A stretch of DNA of 64,000 nt, taken from the NCBI GenBank assembly GCA_037951105.1, contig JBAMJV010007123.1, positions 62,001-126,000 on the forward strand, in the 5' to 3' direction. Position numbers and translations under genes: made by a program. Position 1 is the stretch's first letter, and each line of letters starts with the position of its first letter. The notes under the pieces are model-generated. The model searched no databases, was not told the origin of the DNA, and worked only from the letters and a program-made list of their open reading frames with translations. This document shows, piece after piece, positions 1-10,990 of the stretch. This stretch comes from Echinarachnius parma (lineage: Eukaryota; Echinodermata; Echinoidea; Clypeasteroida; Echinarachniidae).

Positions 1-1705
1 TATAATTTTTGCAGATCATATTATGTATGGAGCAATAGATCAATACAAAATAAACAAGGAAGTGAAAAAAGAAAAATACATACATACCCTGCCGGGATTC
101 GAACCTTCACTAAGAGGATCTTCAGACGGACTTGAGTTGCGCCTTGCCATATTTACCGATCGAAATTTGAGGTTGAAATTATATTATTTGAATCATGTAT
201 CCCTCTAGTATGTGTGTATGTGTGTGCGAATTACATTTATCCAGCTATCAATATGTAGATGTAAGATGTAGAGGGCAGTATATTACATGGATGAATCGAT
301 CACTGTTCAAGGTTCCGATTGACAATCGCCTGTTATCGTTACTAATTGTTTTGCACTTGGCAACACGGAGAAATAAATCTTAAAACGAAGAACGTTTTGC
401 GAGCCTTGCCGATTTGTTTATTGCGATTCGCTCCCCGAGCTCTATCATGGCAACGCGCAATTTTCCAAGACGTCACAATAGTCTACAAGACACTTCAAAT
501 GTCTATATCCATACAAAAAAAAAAGTAAAAGTAGCGAGGATGCATAAATCTACTTGTTGTATAATTTTTGCAGATCATATTATGTATGGCGCAATAGATC
601 AATACAAAATAAACAAGGAAGTGAAAAAAGAAAAATACATACATACCCCTGCCGGGATTCGAAACTTCACTAAGAGGATTTTCAGACGGACTTGAGTTGC
701 GCCTTGCCATATTTACCGATCGAAATTTGAGGTTGAAATTATATTATTTGAATCATGTATCCCTCTAGTATGTGTGTATGTGTGTGCGAATTACATTTAT
801 CCAGCTATCAATATGTAGATGTAAGATGTAGAGGGCAGTATATTACATGGATGAATCGATCACTGTTCAAGGTTCCGATTGACAATCGCCTGTTATCGTT
901 ACGAATTGTTTTGCACTTGGCAACACGGAGAAATAAATCTTAAAACGAAGAACGTTTTGCGAGTCTTGCCGATTTGTTTATTGCGATTCGCTCCCCGAGC
1001 TCTATCATGGCAACGCGCAATTTTCCAAGACGTCACAATAGTCTACAAGACACTTCAAATGTCTATATCCATACAAAAAAAAGGTAAAAGTAGCGAGGAT
1101 GCATAAATCTACTTGTTGTATAATTTTTGCAGATCATATTATGTATGGAGCAATAGATCAATACAAAATAAACAAGGAAGTGAAAAAAGAAAAATATATA
1201 CATACCCCTGCCGGGATTCGAACCTTCACTAAGAGGATTTTCAGACGGACTTGCCATATTTACCGATCGAAATTTGAGGTTGAAATTATATTATTTGAAT
1301 CATGTATCCCTCTAGTATGTGTGAGTGTGCGAATTACATTTATCCAGCTATCAATATGTAGATGTAAGATGTAGAGGGCAGTATATTACATGGGTGAATC
1401 GATCACTATTCAAGGTTCCGATTGACAATCGCCTGTTATCGTCACGACTTAGTTTGTACTTGGCAATACGGATAATTAAATCTTTAAACGAAAAACGTTT
1501 TGCGAGCCTAGCCGATTTGTTTATTGCGATTCGCTCCCCAAGCTCTATCATGGGAACGCGCAATTTTCCAAGACGTCGAAATAATTACCAAGACTCACCA
1601 AATGTCTATATCAATAAAAGAAAAATAAATACATGTATTAAACGATATTGAGGCAGAACTGCATGTGGTTGGTAGTCCATAAAATAAAGTTTTTATTCTT
1701 TTTGA
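1..1705 (+). repeat. HOR copy, left-truncated: A / B-head-A-tail hybrid / B
   Basis: The window opens inside an A monomer. The second monomer (about 538-1,083) begins like B (cccctgcc, gattttcag, weakened B box GTTTCGAATCC) and ends like A, with cgttacgaattg and gagtcttgcc. The B module has a 12-bp deletion at about 1,250-1,253 that removes most of the A box (ggacttgccat). The only other instance is near 21,541. Confidence 0.9.
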
Positions 1706-1715
1706 TATATAAAGG
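1706..1715 (+). promoter_or_regulatory. TATA-like TATATAAAGG at each HOR boundary (representative)
   Basis: The string occurs at the start of each C or C* monomer at 33 junctions (5,165, 20,279 and 26,013 read TATATAAAGC). It fits a TATA-box consensus but no downstream open gene follows, so function is unproven. It is used here as the boundary landmark. Confidence 0.3.
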
Positions 1716-2223
1716 AGCAAGGATGCATGAATTTAGTTGTAGTAATGTGTTTGCAGATCATATTATGTAAGGAAGGAATAAATAATACAGATTAAACACG
1801 GAAGAGGAAAAAAAGAAAAATACATACCCTGCAGGGATTCGAACACTTACCAAGAGGATCTCGAGTCTAACCTTAGTTGCGCCTTGCCACTTTTACCGAA
1901 CGAAATTTGAGGTTGAATTTATATTATTTGAATCATGTATCCATCTAGTATGTGTGTGAATAACACATATCCAGCGATCAATATGTAGATGTATGATGTA
2001 GAGGACATTTGAATGAATCGAACACTATTCCACGTTCCGATTGACAATCGCCTATTATCGTCACGGATTGTTTTGCACTTGGCAACACGGAGAAATAAAT
2101 CTTAAAACGAAGATCGTTTTGCGAGCCTTACCGATTTGTTTATTGCGATTCGCTCCCCGAGCTCTATCATAGCAACGCACAATTTTCCAAGACAATAGTC
2201 TACAAGACACTTCAAATGTCTAT
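1706..2223 (+). repeat. Type C monomer, representative
   Basis: C starts at the TATA-like TATATAAAGG (1,706-1,715). It has gtaaggaaggaat in place of gtatggagcaat and a tRNA-like module reading CGA at the anticodon position. It also has a shorter middle (gatgtagaggacatttgaatg) and the clause atagcaacgcaca near its end. This copy carries ctgcaggg instead of ctgctggg, and a 5-bp GTCAC deletion near 2,191; both recur in the copy starting at 21,998. Confidence 0.85.
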
Positions 2224-2345
2224 ATCCATACATAAAAAAGTGAAAGTAGCGAGGATGCATAAATCTAGTTGTTGTATAATTTTTGCAGATCATATTATGT
2301 ATGGAGCAATAGATCAATACAAAATAAACAAGGAAGTGAAAAAAG

Positions 2346-2430
2346 AAAAATACATACATACCCTGCCGGGATTCGAACCTTCACTAAGAGGATCTTCAGA
2401 CGGACTTGAGTTGCGCCTTGCCATATTTAC
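2346..2430 (-). pseudogene. tRNA-like module of type A monomers (GAA at anticodon position)
   Basis: On the minus strand the B box at 2,379-2,369 reads GGTTCGAATCC, a perfect match to the eukaryotic consensus. The A box at 2,423-2,413 reads TGGCAAGGCGC, a weak match. Counting from the A-box T as position 8, positions 32-38 read CTGAAGA: U33 and purine 37 are in place and the triplet is GAA. The gap between boxes is 33 nt, the class I spacing. T5 and T6 runs follow (2,350-2,346 and 2,344-2,339), matching RNA polymerase III terminators. The acceptor stem does not pair and the D loop lacks GG, so this is not a functional tRNA. It is best read as a decayed tRNA or SINE-type head. Transcription is an inference. 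Confidence 0.65.
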
Positions 2431-2589
2431 CGATCGAAATTTGAGGTTGAAATTATATTATTTGAATCATGTATCCCTCTAGAATGTGTGTATGTGTGTG
2501 CGAATTACATTTATCCAGCTATCAATATGTAGATGTAAGATGTAGAGGGCAGTATATTACATGGATGAATCGATCACTGTTCAAGGTTC

Positions 2590-2602
2590 CGATTGACAAT
2601 CG
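2590..2602. promoter_or_regulatory. 13-bp interrupted palindrome, present in A, B and C monomers (representative)
   Basis: CGATTG-A-CAATCG lies in a conserved clause (gttccgattgacaatcgcct) in almost every monomer of all three types and in the inverted edge. Exceptions seen are the cccattgac copies near 4,321, 15,418 and 25,168. It could be a protein-binding site; no binding factor is implied by the sequence itself. Confidence 0.4.
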
Positions 2603-2784
2603 CCTGTTATCGTTACTAATTGTTTTGCACTTGGCAACACGGAGAAATAAATCTTAAAACGAAGAACGTTTTGCGAGCCTTGCCGATTTGTTTATTGCGA
2701 TTCGCTCCCCGAGCTCTATCATGGCAACGCGCAATTTTCCAAGACGTCACAATAGTCTACAAGACACTTCAAATGTCTATATCC

Positions 2785-3432
2785 ATACAAAAAAAAGGTA
2801 AAAGTAGCGAGGATGCATAAATCTACTTGTTGTATAATTTTTGCAGATCATATTATGTATGGAGCAATAGATCAATACAAAATAAACAAGGAAGTGAAAA
2901 AAGAAAAATGTATACATACCCCTGCCGGGATTCGAACCTTCACTAAGAGGATTTTCAGACGGACTTGAGTTGCGCCTTGCCATATTTACCGATCGAAATT
3001 TGAGGTTGAAATTATATTATTTGAATCATGTATCCCTCTAGTATGTGTGAGTGTGCGAATTACATTTATCCAGCTATCAATATGTAGATGTAAGATGTAG
3101 AGGGCAGTATATTACATGGGTGAATCGATCACTATTCAAGGTTCCGATTGACAATCGCCTGTTATCGTCACGACTTAGTTTGTACTTGGCAATACGGATA
3201 ATTAAATCTTTAAACGAAAAACGTTTTGCGAGCCTAGCCGATTTTTTTTATTGCGATTCGCTCCCCAAGCTCTATCATGGGAACGCGCAATTTTCCAAGA
3301 CGTCGAAATAATTACCAAGACTCACCAAATGTCTATATCAATAAAAGAAAAATAAATACATGTATTAAACGATATTGAGGCAGAACTGCATGTGGTTGGT
3401 AGTCCATAAAATAAAGTTTTTATTCTTTTTGA
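2785..3432 (+). repeat. Type B monomer, representative
   Basis: B shares its first half with A almost exactly. It then differs by gtcacgacttag, aatacggataattaaatc and the pair gggaacgcgc/gtcgaaataattacc. It ends with a private spacer of about 70 bp (acatgtattaaacg ... ttttgatat) that A and C lack. This copy has an 8-T run at 3,242-3,249 instead of TTTGTTT, shared only with the copy at 23,534-23,541. Confidence 0.85.
2904..2989 (-). pseudogene. tRNA-like module of type B monomers
   Basis: On the minus strand the B box at 2,938-2,928 is the perfect GGTTCGAATCC and the A box at 2,982-2,972 is TGGCAAGGCGC. The anticodon loop reads CTGAAAA with GAA at 34-36. T5 (2,908-2,904) and T6 (2,902-2,897) follow. 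It differs from the A module by aggattttcag in place of aggatcttcag on the plus strand. Some B and hybrid copies carry GTTTCGAATCC (about 652, 24,955, 33,000 and 33,545), weakening the B box. Confidence 0.6.
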
Positions 3433-5164
3433 TATATAAAGGAGCAAGGATGCATGAATTTAGTTGTAGTAATGTGTTTGCAGATCATATTATGTAAGGA
3501 AGGAATAAATAATACAGATTAAACACGGAAGAGGAAAAAAAGAAAAATACATACCCTGCTGGGATTCGAACACTTACCAAGAGGATCTCGAGTCTAACCT
3601 TAGTTGCGCCTTGCCACTTTTACCGAACGAAATTTGAGGTTGAATTTATATTATTTGAATCATGTATCCATCTAGTATGTGTGTGAATAACACATATCCA
3701 GCGATCAATATGTAGATGTATGATGTAGAGGACATTTGAATGAATCGAACACTATTCCACGTTCCGATTGACAATCGCCTATTATCGTCACGGATTGTTT
3801 TGCACTTGGCAACACGGAGAAATAAATCTTAAAACGAAGATCGTTTTGCGAGCCTTGCCGATTTGTTTATTGCGATTCGCTCCCCGAGCTCTATCATAGC
3901 AACGCACAATTTTCCAAGACGTCACAATAGTCTACAAGACACTTCAAATGTCTATATCCATACATAAAAAAGTGAAAGTAGCGAGGATGCATAAATCTAG
4001 TTGTTGTATAATTTTTGCAGATCATATTATGTATGGAGCAATAGATCAATACAAAATAAACAAGGAAGTGAAAAAAGAAAAATACATACATACCCTGCCG
4101 GGATTCGAACCTTCACTAAGAGGATCTTCAGACGGACTTGAGTTGCGCCTTGCCATATTTACCGATCGAAATTTGAGGTTGAAATTATATTATTTGAATC
4201 ATGTATCCCTCTAGTATGTGTGTATGTGTGTGCGAATTACATTTATCCAGCTATCAATATGTAGATGTAAGATGTAGAGGGCAGTATATTACATGGATGA
4301 ATCGATCACTGTTCAAGGTTCCCATTGACAATCGCCTGTTATCGTTACTAATTGTTTTGCACTTGGCAACACGGAGAAATAAATCTTAAAACGAAGATCG
4401 TTTTGCGAGCCTTGCCGATTTGTTTATTGCGATTCGCTCCCCGAGCTCTATCATGGCAACGCGCAATTTTCTAAGACGTCACAATAGTCTACAAGACACT
4501 TCAAATGTCTATATCCATACAAAAAAAAAGGTAAAAGTAGCGAGGATGCATAAATCTACTTGTTGTATTATTTTTGCAGATCATATTATGTATGGAGCAA
4601 TAGATCAATACAAAATAAACAAGGAAGTGAAAAAAGAAAAATGTATACATACCCCTGCCGGGATTCGAACCTTCACTAAGAGGATTTTCAGACGGACTTG
4701 AGTTGCGCCTTGCCATATTTACCGATCGAAATTTGAGGTTGAAATTATATTATTTGAATCATGTATCCCTCTAGTATGTGTGAGTGTGCGAATTACATTT
4801 ATCCAGCTATCAATATGTAGATGTAAGATGTAGAGGGCAGTATATTACATGGGTGAATCGATCACTATTCAAGGTTCCGATTGACAATCGCCTGTTATCG
4901 TCACGACTTAGTTTGTACTTGGCAATACGGATAATTAAATCTTTAAACGAAAAACGTTTTGCGAGCCTAGCTGATTTGTTTATTGCGATTCGCTCCCCAA
5001 GCTCTATCATGGGAACGCGCAATTTTCCAAGACGTCGAAATAATTACCAAGACTCACCAAATGTCTATATCAATAAAAGAAAAATAAATACATGTATTAA
5101 ACGATATTGAGGCAGAACTGCATGTGGTTGGTAGTCCATAAAATAAAGTTTGTATTCTTTTTGA
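3433..5164 (+). repeat. HOR copy C-A-B, 1,732 bp
   Basis: Markers: C keeps GTCAC; the A palindrome is altered to cccattgac near 4,321; gaagatcg in the A tail; tttctaagacg near 4,468; tgtattattttt near 4,563; cctagctgat near 4,967; agtttgtattc near 5,148. Confidence 0.9.
3543..3623 (-). pseudogene. tRNA-like module of type C monomers (CGA at anticodon position)
   Basis: On the minus strand the A box is at 3,616-3,606 and the B-box-like TGTTCGAATCC at 3,572-3,562. Positions 32-38 read CTCGAGA, a canonical loop with CGA (a serine anticodon). The stem before it reads TTAGA here and TTGGA in variants near 9,950, 14,050 and 55,418, restoring a third stem pair. There is no class II variable arm, so serine identity is doubtful; the TTAGACT stem also resembles tRNA-Phe. 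T5 (3,547-3,543) and T7 (3,541-3,535) follow. Confidence 0.6.
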
Positions 5165-6894
5165 TATATAAAGCAGCAAGGATGCATGAATTTAGTTGTA
5201 GTAATGTGTTTGCAGATCATATTATGTAAGGAAGGAATAAATAATACAGATTAAACACGGAAGAGGAAAACAAGAAAAATACATACCCTGCTGGGATTCG
5301 AACACTTACCAAGAGGATCTCGAGTCTAACCTTAGTTGCGCCTTGCCACTTTTACCGAACGAAATTTGAGGTTGAATTTATATTATTTGAATCATGTATC
5401 CATCTAGTATGTGTGTGAATAACACATATCCAGCGATCAATATGTAGATGTATGATGTAGAGGACATTTGAATGAATCGAACACTATTCCACGTTCCGAT
5501 TGACAATCGCCTATTATCGTCACGGATTGTTTTGCACTTGGCAACACGGAGAAATAAATCTTAAAACGAAGATCGTTTTGCGAGCCTTGCCGATTTGTTT
5601 ATTGCGATTCGCTCCCCGAGCTCTATCATAGCAACGCGCAATTTTCCAAGACGTCACAATAGTCTACAAGACACTTCAAATGTCTATATCCATACATAAA
5701 AAAGTGAAAGTAGCGAGGATGCATAAATCTAGTTGTTGTATAATGTTTGCAGATCATATTATGTATGGAGCAATAGATCAATACAAAATAAACAAGGAAG
5801 TGAAAAAAGAAAATACATACATACCCTGCCGGGATTCGAACCTTCACTAAGAGGATCTTCAGACGGACTTGAGTTGCGCCTTGCCATATTTACCGATCGA
5901 AATTTGAGGTTGAAATTATATTATTTGAATCATGTATCCCTCTAGTATGTGTGTATGTGTGTGCGAATTACATTTATCCAGCTATCAATATGTAGATGTA
6001 AGATGTAGAGGGCAGTATATTACATGGATGAATCGATCACTGTTCAAGGTTCCGATTGACAATCGCCTGTTATCGTTACGAATTGTTTTGCACTTGGCAA
6101 CACGGAGAAATAAATCTTAAAACGAAGAACGTTTTGCGAGTCTTGCCGATTTGTTTATTGCGATTCGCTCCCCGAGCTCTATCATGGCAACGCGCAATTT
6201 TCCAAGACGTCACAATAGTCTACAAGACACTTCAAATGTCTATATCCATACAAAAAAAAGGTAAAAGTAGCGAGGATGCATAAATCTACTTGTTGTATAA
6301 TTTTTGCAGATCATATTATGTATGGAGCAATAGATCAATACAAAATAAACAAGGAAGTGAAAAAAGAAAAATATATACATACCCCTGCCGGGATTCGAAC
6401 CTTCACTAAGAGGATTTTCAGACGGACTTGAGTTGCGCCTTGCCATATTTACCGATCGAAATTTGAGGTTGAAATTATATTATTTGAATCATGTATCCCT
6501 CTAGTATGTGTGAGTGTGCGAATTACATTTATCCAGCTATCAATATGTAGATGTAAGATGTAGAGGGCAGTATATTACATGGGTGAATCGATCACTATTC
6601 AAGGTTCCGATTGACAATCGCCTGTTATCGTCACGACTTAGTTTGTACTTGGCAATACGGATAATTAAATCTTTAAACGAAAAACGTTTTGCGAGCCTAG
6701 CCGATTTGTTTATTGCGATTCGCTCCCCAAGCTCTATCATGGGAACGCGCAATTTTCCAAGACGTCGAAATAATTACCAAGACTCACCAAATGTCTATAT
6801 CAATAAAAGAAAAATAAATACATGTATTAAACGATATTGAGGCAGAACTGCATGTGGTTGGTAGTCCATAAAATAAAGTTTTTATTCTTTTTGA
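5165..6894 (+). repeat. HOR copy C-A-B, 1,730 bp
   Basis: Markers: aaagcagcaagg at the boundary, aaaacaagaaaa, ataatgtttgcag near 5,741, cgttacgaattg near 6,075, gagtcttgcc near 6,137. The same set is in 20,279-21,997 and 26,013-27,742. Confidence 0.9.
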
Positions 6895-8627
6895 TATATA
6901 AAGGAGCAAGGATGCATGAATTTAGTTGTAGTAATGTGTTTGCAGATCATATTATGTAAGGAAGGAATAAATAATACAGATTAAACACGGAAGAGGAAAA
7001 AAAGAAAAATACATACCCTGCTGGGATTCGAACACTTACCAAGAGGATCTCGAGTCTAACCTTAGTTGCGCCTTGCCACTTTTACCGAACGAAATTTGAG
7101 GTTGAATTTATATTATTTGAATCATGTATCCATCTAGTATGTGTGTGAATAACACATATCCAGCGATCAATATGTAGATGTATGATGTAGAGGACATTTG
7201 AATGAATCGAACACTATTCCACGTTCCGATTGACAATCGCCTATTATCGTCACGGATTGTTTTGCACTTGGCAACACGGAGAAATAAATCTTAAAACGAA
7301 GATCGTTTTGCGAGCCTTGCCGATTTGTTTATTGCGATTCGCTCCCCGAGCTCTATCATAGCAACGCACAATTTTCCAAGACGTCACAATAGTCTACAAG
7401 ACACTTCAAATGTCTATATCCATAAATAAAAAAGTGAAAGTAGCGAGGATGCATAAATCTAGTTGTTGTATAATTTTTGCAGATCATATTATGTATGGAG
7501 CAATAGATCAATACAAAAAAAAACAAGGAAGTGAAAAAAGAAAAATACATACATACCCTGCCGGGATTCGAACCTTCACTAAGAGGATCTTCAGACGGAC
7601 TTGAGTTGCGCCTTGCCATATTTACCGATCGAAATTTGAGGTTGAAATTATATTATTTGAATCATGTATCCCTCTAGTATGTGTGCATGTGTGTGCGAAT
7701 TACATTTATCCAGCTATCAATATGTAGATGTAAGATGTAGAGGGCAGTATATTACATGGGTGAATCGATCACTGTTCAAGGTTCCGATTGACAATCGCCT
7801 GTTATCGTTACTAATTGTTTTGCACTTGGCAACACGGAGAAATAAATCTTAAAACGAAGAACGTTTTGCGAGCCTTGCCGATTTGTTTATTGCGATTCGC
7901 TCCCCGAGCTCTATCATGGCAACGCGCAATTTTCCAAGACGTCACAATAGTCTACAAGACACTTCAAATGTCTATATCCATACAAAAAAAAAGGTAAAAG
8001 TAGCGAGGATGCATAAATCTACTTGTTGTATAATTTTTGCAGATCATATTATGTATGGAGCAATAGATCAATACAAAATAAACAAGGAAGTGAAAAAAGA
8101 AAAATGTATACATACCCCTGCCGGGATTCGAACCTTCACTAAGAGGATTTTCAGACGGACTTGAGTTGCGCCTTGCCATATTTACCGATCGAAATTTGAG
8201 GTTGAAATTATATTATTTGAATCATGTATCCCTCTAGTATGTGTGAGTGTGCGAATTACATTTATCCAGCTATCAATATGTAGATGTAAGATGTAGAGGG
8301 CAGTATATTACATGGGTGAATCGATCACTATTCAAGGTTCCGATTGACAATCGCCTGTTATCGTCACGACTTAGTTTGTACTTGGCAATACGGATAATTA
8401 AATCTTTAAACGAAAAACGTTTTGCGAGCCTAGCCGATTTGTTTATTGCGATTCGCTCCCCAAGCTCTATCATGGGAACGCGCAATTTTCCAAGACGTCG
8501 AAATAATTACCAAGACTCACCAAATGTTTATATCAATAAAAGAAAAATAAATACATGTATTAAACGATATTGAGGCAGAACTGCATGTGGTTGGTAGTCC
8601 ATAAAATAAAGTTTTTATTCTTTTTGA
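6895..8627 (+). repeat. HOR copy C-A-B, 1,733 bp (first unit of a 4,096-bp block)
   Basis: Markers: cataaataaaaaag near 7,422, a 9-A run near 7,515, gtgtgcatgtgtg near 7,682, aaatgtttatatc near 8,523. It is duplicated at 10,991-12,723 with the same length. Confidence 0.9.
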
Positions 8628-9798
8628 TATATAAAGGAGCAAGGATGCATGAATTTAGTTGTAGTAATGTGTTTGCAGATCATATTATGTAAGGAAGGAA
8701 TACATAATACAGATTAAACACGGAAGAGGAAAAAAAGAAAAATACATACCCTGCTGGGATTCGAACACTTACCAAGAGGATCTCGAGTCTAACCTTAGTT
8801 GCGCCTTGCCACTTTTACCGAACGAAATTTGAGGTTGAATTTATATTATTTGAATCATGTATCCATCTAGTATGTGTGTGAATAACACATATCCAGCGAT
8901 CAATATGTAGATGTATGATGTAGAGGACATTTGAATGAATCGAACACTATTCCACGTTCCGATTGACAATCGCCTATTATCGTCACGGATTGTTTTGCAC
9001 TTGGCAACACGGAGAAATAAATCTTAAAACGAAGATCGTTTTGCGAGCCTTGCCGATTTGTTTATTGCGATTCGCTCCCCGAGCTCTATCATAGCAACGC
9101 ACAATTTTCCAAGACAATAGTCTACAAGACACTTCAAATGTCTATATCCATACATAAAAAAGTGAAAGTAGCGAGGATGCATAAATCTAGTTGTTGTATA
9201 ATTTTTGCAGATCATATTATGTATGGAGCAATAGATCAATACAAAATAAACAAGGAAGTGAAAAAAGAAAAATACATACATACCCTGCCGGGATTCGAAC
9301 CTTCACTAAGAGGATCTTCAGACGGACTTGAGTTGCGCCTTGCCATATTTACCGATCGAAATTTGAGGTTGAAATTATATTATTTGAATCATGTATCCCT
9401 CTAGTATGTGTGTATGTGTGTGCGAATTACATTTATCCAGCTATCAATATGTAGATGTAAGATGTAGAGGGCAGTATATTACATGGGTGAATCGATCACT
9501 ATTCAAGGTTCCGATTGACAATCGCCTGTTATCGTCACGAATTAGTTTGTACTTGGCAATACGGATAATTAAATCTTTAAACGAAAAACGTTTTGCGAGC
9601 CTAGCTGATTTGTTTATTGCGATTCGCTCCCCAAGCTCTATCATGGGAACGCGCAATTTTCCAAGACGTCGAAATAATTACCAAGACTCACCAAATGTCT
9701 ATATCAATAAAAGAAAAATAAATACATGTATTAAACGATATTGAGGCAGAACTGCATGTGGTTGGTAGTCCATAAAATAAAGTTTTTATTCTTTTTGA
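8628..9798 (+). repeat. HOR copy, dimer C - A/B hybrid, 1,171 bp
   Basis: Markers: ggaatacataatac near 8,697 and the GTCAC deletion near 9,113. The second monomer has an A head and TG tract, then a B tail from about 9,484 with cgaattagtttg. One monomer has been lost. The exchange point lies in a stretch identical in A and B, about 9,421-9,485. Confidence 0.9.
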
Positions 9799-10990
9799 TA
9801 TATAAAGGAGCAAGGATGCATGAATTTAGTTGTAGTAATGTGTTTGCAGATCATATTATGTAAGGAAGGAATAAATAATACAGATAAAACACGGAAGAGG
9901 AAAAAAAATACATACCCTGCTGGGATTTGAACGCTTACCAAGAGGATCTCGAGTCCAACCTTAGTTGCGCCTTGCCACTTTTACCGAGGGAAATTTGAGG
10001 TTGAATATATATTATTTGAATCATGTATCCCTCTAGTATGTGTGTGTGTGTGTGTGTGCAAATTACATTTATCCAGCTATCAATATGTAGATGTAAGATG
10101 TAGAGGGCAGTATATTACATGGATGAATCGATCACTGTTCAAGGTTCCGATTGACAATCGCCTGTTATCGTTACTAATTGTTTTGCACTTGGCAACACGG
10201 AGAAATAAATCTTAAAACGAAGAACGTTTTGCGAGCCTTGCCGATTTGTTTATTGCGATTCGCTCCCCGAGCTCTATCATGGCAACGCGCAATTTTCCAA
10301 GACGTCACAATAGTCTACAAGACACTTCAAATGTCTATATCCATACAAAAAAAAAGGTAAAAGTAGCGAGGATGCATAAATCTACTTGTTGTATTATTTT
10401 TGCAGATCATATTATGTATGGAGCAATAGATCAATACAAAATAAACAAGGAAGTGAAAAAAGAAAATTGTATACATACCCCTGCCGGGATTCGAACCTTC
10501 ACTAAGAGGATTTTCAGACGGACTTGAGTTGCGCCTTGCCATATTTACCGATCGAAATTTGAGGTTGAAATTATATTATTTGAATCATGTATCCCTCTAG
10601 TATGTGTGAGTGTGCGAATTACATTTATCCAGCTATCAATATGTAGATGTAAGATGTAGAGGGCAGTATATTACATGGGTGAATCGATCACTATTCAAGG
10701 TTCCGATTGACAATCGCCTGTTATCGTCACGACTTAGTTTGTACTTGGCAATACGGATAATTAAATCTTTAAACGAAAAACGTTTTGCGAGCCTAGCCGA
10801 TTTGTTTATTGCGATTCGCTCCCCAAGCTCTATCATGGGAACGCGCAATTTTCCAAGACGTCGAAATAATTACCAAGACTCACCAAATGTCTATATCAAT
10901 AAAAGAAAAATAAATACATGTATTAAACGATATTGAGGCAGAACTGCATGTGGTTGGTAGTCCATAAAATAAAGTTTTTATTCTTTTTGA
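9799..10990 (+). repeat. HOR copy, dimer C'/A hybrid - B, 1,192 bp
   Basis: A diverged C' head (cagataaaacacgg, gggatttgaacgc, gagggaaattt) joins an A tail at a pure (TG)10 tract at 10,039-10,058. The B module has gaaaattgtatac near 10,463. Confidence 0.9.

Larger units (their letters stand above)
2224..2784 (+). repeat. Type A monomer, representative
   Basis: Reference A monomer, approximate limits from the A-rich junction before gtgaaagtagcgagg to the A-run at 2,775-2,784. In order it holds an A-rich segment (minus-strand T-runs), the minus-strand tRNA-like module, the TG tract near 2,484-2,500, the 13-bp palindrome at 2,590-2,602, an AAAACG/CGTTTT hairpin, and a block of about 75 bp shared by all monomer types (roughly 2,668-2,750). 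This copy has the rare TCTAGAATG variant at 2,478-2,486 that recurs only near 22,772. Confidence 0.85.
1706..3432 (+). repeat. HOR copy C-A-B, 1,727 bp
   Basis: Markers: ctgcaggg in C, GTCAC deletion near 2,191, TCTAGAATG in A, T8 in B. All four recur together in the copy 21,998-23,724, so the two are recent paralogues. Confidence 0.9.

Noticed and set aside
1325-1651. Repeated 108-codon plus-strand ORF in each B monomer (also 117- and 121-codon forms in hybrids)
   Set aside because: It is open only because the copies are homogenised. The frame is not kept in A or C, indels that are not multiples of three (T8 at 3,242, the 5-bp deletion) are tolerated, the minus strand is open over the same DNA, and no known domain is seen.
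2360-2380. CENP-B box
   Set aside because: The nearest strings around TTCGAATCCCGG lack the required A and spacing of the NTTCGNNNNANNCGGGN pattern.
2369-2423. Functional tRNA gene in the satellite module
   Set aside because: The acceptor stem does not pair, the D loop lacks the GG pair and the T stem is broken. Only promoter boxes, the anticodon loop and the T-run remain, so it is reported as tRNA-like.
2102-2482. Recurrent 60-93-codon ORFs on both strands of A and C monomers
   Set aside because: They overlap the tRNA-like module in opposite strands and change length with single-base A-run differences. They do not behave like protein genes.
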